Made by a program: the position numbers and the translations under genes
Source: Isoetes taiwanensis
Taxonomy: Eukaryota; Streptophyta; Lycopodiopsida; Isoetales; Isoetaceae
Assembly: GCA_021234155.1 (NCBI GenBank)
Contig: JAJEKV010000001.1
Location: forward strand, 32,750,177 to 32,814,176
Direction of reading: 5' to 3'
DNA: 64,000 nt
In this document: one piece after another, positions 58,561 through 64,000 of the stretch
How positions within the stretch are numbered: the stretch's first letter is position 1
How the letters are laid out: each line of letters starts with the position of its first letter
Notes under the pieces: generated by a model
What the model saw: only the letters and a program-made list of their open reading frames with translations
The model's database searches: none
What the model was told of the DNA's origin: nothing

Positions 58561-61435
58561 GCTTCAGCAATTGCCCCCTAATCATCGATGTTGTAATCGC
58601 CGATGCAGAGCTTCAACCTAACCGCCGATGCAGAGCTGCTAGAAGATATCTTCGTACTTCCTCCACCAACTGTTGCATGTTGGCTAGCATCCGTTAACGT
58701 CTTAAATAAACATTACAGTCTTGGACCCCTGCATGACCCTGCTGGACTTCCCTTAATGCATGCAATTATATTAATTACCTTACGGTAATATTTTTATATT
58801 AACATTACAGTAGTATTGGATATATTGCTTCCAATAGTATTATATTTAACTAACTGTTATATGATAACTTTACGGCCTTTAAGATATATGTCATCATACA
58901 ATTATCGAGGCAATACTTATTTCGAAAAGTATTTTAATTATTTATCATATGGCTAGGGTTTATATCATTGGATCCAAGTGTTGAGCATGTGACTCTTGCT
59001 CGCTACTTGGTTGGTGATGTATCAATCTTACATGTATATACTTTATAGTTGCTATACTTATGAAAAGATAGACAAATTCTTATTATATTTGTCAAGACCC
59101 TATGAAGGTTACTTAAATGTCTTTGGAAGGAACTACATCCTTGCGAAGGTTTAACTAAGATTTTATGTAATTATTATCTTACTTTATCTCGATTATCTAC
59201 GAGACCAATATTATGAGCATTATGATTTATCAACAAGACATTAACGCTTATGATACATGCCCTCATAGAGTGCTATCAATGCCCTGCATAATAGTATACT
59301 TAAGATTATATAATTTACGTGGTTATAAGGGGTTCACAACCCTGAATAATTTAATTAAGAGCTAGGCTACTAGCTCATTCCTAGATGCGAATGCTTTCCC
59401 CATGATGCATTCTATCTACACTTAGATGCAAGCGCCTCTCCCCACCTTAGTTATCGCACACCGCTAAGGCTAGAATACATCTCCCCATTGAGCGGTGTCG
59501 ACTAATTTGGAGCGACTTGGCGTTGTATTGCTTCCATTAATTCGGCTCCCCGCTTTGGTGCAATTGGCTATGCGGGCGGTCTTCCATCTTTGGAGGACAC
59601 ATAGACATTAAGCATCTATCTATCTTACGCTCCATGTGCTTTGGCTACTTGCGGAAGGAACTCTATTCTAAGAGTCGACTAATTTGATGGCCCTAAGGTT
59701 GGTTCGGTCCTAAGATTGGACCCCCATTCTCTTCATAAGAAAATGGTCCTACACCTCAATTTATCTTATCCCCTTAATTGATGTTGTCATAACATCTTAG
59801 CTATTCTATTTACCTTAAGAGGTTATATGCTTCTTATCTAACACATTAATTTACTAGCCTTAGCTAACATATTTAATCATCTATGATGGATGCAGCCATC
59901 ATGTTTAACATATCTATCCCTAAGCGATGAGTTATTGAATTATTTAGAACAATTTTAAACTGCAAGGTTTTATCATCATGGCAATTCCTTTTGTCTCAAA
60001 AGACTATGTGATTAACATACTTCTTATTTTTTTTTGATGTACCTTTCATGTATTATTCAATTTTATATTCTAGATATCCCCCTTTCTTAGTTATTTACTC
60101 TATTGGAATATTCCTATCAATTGAATTGATATCATCATAACAAGTTGGCCGGACTTGTTAGATTACTTGGTACTAGCTTTATACATGGTCAACAATTATC
60201 TTAGTAATGACTCCTCCTTAGCGATGTGATCAATCTCACCAAGTGGTTTCAATATGTTGGATGTCTGTTAACAATCATGTATAATTTTAGTTACTCCTAT
60301 GCATTTCCTTCCCAATCGTTGACGCTTAGCCCAACTTGGGATAATCCTTCACGAGAAAATCTGGAAATGCCTTCCAATCCCATTATGGATATCATCATCC
60401 ATAAGCCTATCATACTCGACTATATGATCGTAGCTCCTCAATCTTGCTCGCGTCTCATCCACACGTTGCCTTCTTGGAGTAGCAAGGTAACTTTATTTCG
60501 AGTTGCTTGTGACTCTGAGCTTCTCCTCGATGTAGAGGACAACTTTCTTCATTAGAGGCTTCCCATTGCTGGTGGTTTTGGTGGCGTAGTTGACCACTTG
60601 AAATCTTCTATGTTACTTCCCAAAAGCCTGAAGGTGGTTTCGTTGAGAAACATCCTCCACGTTGAATTCTTCATCTTGGCGGCTAAAGGATGCCTCTAGA
60701 TCCGATATTGTTGTGCCAACTCCATCCTTCGAGTCCTGTAGCATGTTGACAGACAAGTGTTGAGGATGCTGCTCGCTTCACGCCTTCCAATTGTCCGGCA
60801 TCTCTTTTCTTTGATCTGTTATACTTGAGAGAGAGAGAGAATAACAAAGGGAAATATGCATGCAAGTCATATAGCTTACACATTATGATTACAAATACTA
60901 TTAAAGCTGTTGTCGATGTTCCTCCTAGTGCGCTGGTGTTGAAGATCTATATCCTCTTATTTGTACGTCAGCTCGTGCTCGATTGGTAGACTCTTTGATA
61001 TGTTTGAGCTCTCCAATGTCTGTCGGCTGCGGCACAACTTGCTTCTGCTTCATATGCTAGCTAAGGATGTGACGGTCGTTGATGCTTCGGCGTTCCGGTC
61101 TACTTCTTAATCTTGTTCTTGGGCAATAATTGCTTCTCCTTCACAATGTCTGAAGATTTTTGGAGGTGCCTATTGAAGTTGTGCGCAATTCCTTTGGCTA
61201 CACCCATAAGGAGTTGTTCCCTTCGTCAGTTGCCTTTCGAATCGTCGATCCTTGGGTTCGCGAAGTTGCATGCGAGTTGTCGTAGCTTGGTGAGGTTTCT
61301 AGCACTTGATCACGCTCCACAGTTTTGAACCTCATGTTGCATCTAAGGAGCTCATGGAAGTACTAGCATTCCTTCATCTTCTGGTTTATGGCCATTGTCT
61401 CTCAATACATGTGCATCTTCCTGGCGAGTAAAACC
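58561..61435. other. AT-rich interior with no supported gene
   Basis: Long stretches of simple AT sequence with several tta/aat-rich runs, a GA microsatellite at 60829-60841, and only short frames. The composition of 58740-60150 resembles 52600-52960, as expected if both belong to the same element. Confidence 0.5.
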
Positions 61436-62130
61436 TCATGTCTCTTCTCCATGATTGGTTTGCTGTTGGGGATGATGTACTCTTATATCTGCGTAGCTTG
61501 ACCCTTGAGTTGAAGTACTTTCTGCCCTAGACCTGCTCGTGTCCTTGAATAGCCCGGCTATTGTCTTGAACTCTCTTTTTGCCGAAGGTGCTTTGGTTGT
61601 TGTCCTTGTCATTAACGTGTCGAATGCTTCTATCTTGGGCGTTGAGGTCCCTCGTGTCGGAGATAAGTTGGGCTTCTTCTCTTCTAATTGTTGGTAGGAG
61701 TACTTGACGAAGCCATCACCTAGTTGTTGAATGAGCATAGGCATAACCCATCGTTGTGGCGCATTTCTTAAGTGTATCTCCATCTGGTACGCATGTTAGA
61801 AACATCACCATACAATGCAGAATTATTGTCGTCGAGAGGTTGCCTCCTCAGTTGGCTCGTTGATGTCGAGTTGTCCCAAGGAATTCCTCGATGTCTATCG
61901 GCTTGAGGTCGTGGCCGTAGTTTCTGAAGATGTCTGGTTGTTCCTCCTTCTTGTTGTTGAGGACACTCGTGTCAGAAGGCCGTCAAGTGTTTCTGCTCCT
62001 AGAGGAGGTAGAGTTGCATCCCGAAGATGTCGGCGTGCAAAACCTAGATTGTGTAGCGCTACGGATCTTGACATGACTGGCGTTATCTCTGATCTTGACA
62101 TTGTGCTAGACGAGCGGTCTTCTACTTGAG
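61436..62130 (-). pseudogene. Decayed frames, possibly gag or gag-pol spacer
   Basis: Minus frames 61783-61436 (QRWVMPMLIQQLGDGFVKYS) and 62101-61895 are hydrophilic, Ser/Thr/Arg-rich and interrupted. Position downstream of the gag-like frame suggests the same transcript. No retroviral Cys knuckle or protease DTG/DSG motif was found. Confidence 0.35.
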
Positions 62131-62801
62131 GTCGCTTCTCGAAGTGTTTTGAGTCGAAGCTTGGCTTGGGCTCTGGTCGTCTCTCTCTCTACTTGCTCTT
62201 CTATTCGAACACTTGATCTTGGCTATAGCTGTGGTTCTTTGCTTCATCCTTTGACAGTCGAAGTGATGGGGTTTCTTGATGCAAATGCTAAACCTTAAAA
62301 CATGATCCTAAACTCATGTTTTGTACTATGTGTGAGCACCTGATACTTATGATAGACATATGTATAATTAAATTGGGATTTTAATTCGTCCACTTTTCTA
62401 ATCTATAGAAGAACATATGCTTAAATATTTATACTCCTTTAGGATTTTCCCTCCTTCAATCACGTTTGATTCTTCGGTTTTGCCGCATATTCCTCGTTCT
62501 ACTTGACTCCGGGGTTCCTTGAGGTGTTGCGACTATAGTTGACCTTCGTGTGTGATATGAGGTCGTTATCCCAAGTCGCGGAGAACGTTCCTCGATGTGA
62601 ACCCTTGAGTTGAAAATGCTCCTCCTTAATGTGTTGACCTGTCATGTGGAGTGTCGTGACTGCTCAGCGTCCCTACATGCAATGTGTCGTTTGAAGATGT
62701 GTAATGTCATTGATCGCTTGAGTACGATCACCTGGTTGTTGTAGTCGGGCATTGTTGCATGTCTTCGAAGCTCTGAGATAGCGATCGTCGGGTAGACAGT
62801 G

Positions 62802-63590
62802 TCATTTCTCGGCCGATTGAATTTTTGAGTGCGACTCCTGTTGCTTGGACTTTGCTTCGTTGTGAGATGCCTCCCCTATGCCTGGAATTGTTGTCGTCTC
62901 CATTGCACATGCCCTCGCTCCTTCGAGTTGTCTTTGAGTGGTCTGTGGTTGTTGGCTAGGTTCATCCACCGGTACTACTATCATCTCCCTGTAGTCACCG
63001 AACATGGACTTAGAAGATGTTAAGTTGATACTGCCTCTATCCTGTTCGACTGGTGCTGCTGCTGAGGTGCTGGGTAGGAGCGCACTCGTTGTTTTCCCTC
63101 TGGTTCCCATCCTCTCGTGGATCGCTATGAACTCCTTCTCTGTGGGTAACTCCTGTTGTGCCATCATCTGCCTGATGCCAGTGTAGGCTTCTATGTCCGT
63201 TGATGATTGGCCAGTGTATGTCCGGGCCTCCCTTATGCTGATGGGGAAGTCTTGCGTCTCCCGATCGATGAAGCCGTCGAGATTGGGCTGCTGACGTAGG
63301 AGGTGTAGGAGTTCATCTATCCTGTAACCCCAGTCCCTGCACTCTGGAAGGTTCTTGATGTCGTGTAGGGTCAGGTATGCTTCTCCTTGGATGATGACCG
63401 GCGTTAGACTGGTGATGCCTAACCCAAGTGGTGGAGCTGTCTTTGTTGCTCTTCATCCCTCCTCGAAGCTCGGAAGGTCCTCCTCTGCTTGTTGCCTTTC
63501 TTGAGTGGGGTCGACGTCGATGATGTCTTCCACGTCCGACCCACGTCCTTCATCTTCCTCTTGCTCTGCCTCTTCGTACTCCAGAAGCAT
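62802..63590 (-). pseudogene. Gag-like acidic open frame with one stop
   Basis: From ATG at 63590 the minus frame encodes an acidic start (MLLEYEEAEQEEDEGRGSD). It meets TGA at 63455-63453, then stays open to 62802 (about 263 codons in all). The later part includes YLTLHDIKNLPECRDWGYRI, then DELLHLLRQQPNL and QQELPTEKEFIAIHERMG. The family is not recognised; gag is suggested only by orientation and position at the 5' side of the gypsy element. It could instead be a cellular gene fragment. Confidence 0.4.
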
Positions 63591-63728
63591 CTGCTCCTCC
63601 TCACTGCTGCGATGGCCATGGGCTCAAGCTCTAGGGGTTGTCAAACAGATAAAGAAGCGTCTCTGGGAGCTGAAAATCGTCTTGGAGTGAGGAGCAAAGG
63701 GGTATGGTGTAAATGAGGGTTGTGGTCC

Positions 63729-63736
63729 TATTTATA
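63729..63736 (-). promoter_or_regulatory. TATA box upstream of the gag-like frame
   Basis: Minus strand TATAAATA, about 140 bp before the ATG at 63590 and directly after AAATTAGGGTTTCGCC. No primer binding site was found between it and the frame, which is unexpected if it were an LTR promoter. Confidence 0.45.
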
Positions 63737-64000
63737 GGCGAAACCCTAATTTTGGGAAATTTCAAGGTTGGGGAATATCTATGATTCTAAGGTGCTGCTA
63801 TGCAATTCATAGGAAAACTAGGTTAAAGAGTGCTTTCTAAGGATCCTATTGCAAGAAATTTCATCTAATTTGGAGAAAGTTGGGGCAAGTTGGGTCAATT
63901 TTGGTCTGACCACTCACACAGTGCGCGAGAGGCTAATCCGAGAATGATGGATTTGGTCCTGGCATACTCTGTGAGGGGTGGGGCCCTATTTGGGTTGAGG

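Larger units (their letters stand above)
52539..64000 (-). mobile_element. Interior of the chromodomain gypsy element (open at window end)
   Basis: Read on the minus strand from the right: a gag-like acidic frame (63590-62802), decayed frames to 61436, ~2.8 kb of AT-rich DNA, the integrase end with chromodomain (58560-58130), then ~700 bp to the polypurine tract, interrupted by a LINE (52974-57848 with its duplication). Protease, reverse transcriptase, RNase H and the integrase core are missing, so this is a large-deletion derivative or a mosaic. Assigning 58.6-64 kb to the same element is inference from orientation and order. Confidence 0.55.

Overview
This window looks like nuclear DNA from a land plant with a large, transposon-rich genome. 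The one intact gene is an intron-free, 841-residue PLS-type pentatricopeptide-repeat (PPR) gene. Other plant marks are a cyclin A-like fragment, a copia element with an initiator-Met-tRNA primer site, a chromodomain gypsy element and an L1-type LINE with a CCHC ORF1. PPR style, the DUF7869-like transposon gene and abundant tRNA-derived SINEs make a fern (Ceratopteris-like) my best guess; this is inference, not a database match.

Left part (1-16.8 kb): a decayed DUF7869-type gene on the minus strand (2-1649); SINE fragments around a GC-rich palindrome (2.1-3.0 kb); a young non-autonomous copia element with apparently identical 241-bp LTRs and a GTAGA target duplication (6183-8640); the last exons of a cyclin A-like gene (9376-9822); a frameshifted protein-kinase pseudogene (10.9-12.1 kb, minus); and a gypsy integrase relic (14.6-15.3 kb).

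Centre (16.8-30.7 kb): seven tandem copies of a ~1,257-bp satellite-like unit (16802-28170). Unit 1 is split by a 5'-truncated LINE (17264-20097). A second copy of that LINE family lies just to the right of the array (28766-30712) and ends inside the reverse-transcriptase YADD motif. Variant sharing shows that units 1/6 and 5/7 are sister copies, so the array has a history of block duplication.

Right-centre (32.4-48 kb): the PPR gene (32472-34997), then another LINE relic, a ~1-kb terminal-inverted-repeat element next to a 100-bp perfect foldback, two long copies and one diverged stretch of a dispersed repeat packed with TTCnnGAA (heat-shock-element-like) motifs, a full-length tRNA-derived SINE with a GATA tail, and a 1.2-kb degenerate minisatellite.

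Right end (48.8-64 kb): a three-level nest. A LINE (ORF1 plus endonuclease, plus strand) is broken by the 3' LTR of a chromodomain gypsy element (minus strand, running off the window). That element is itself split by an L1-type LINE (52974-57835, minus strand) with a perfect 13-bp target duplication. No operon-like cooperation between genes is visible; the layout is explained by successive insertions. I see no convincing new multi-gene system. The most unusual signals are the tandem array, the heat-shock-element-rich repeat and the reverse-transcriptase-less LINE.
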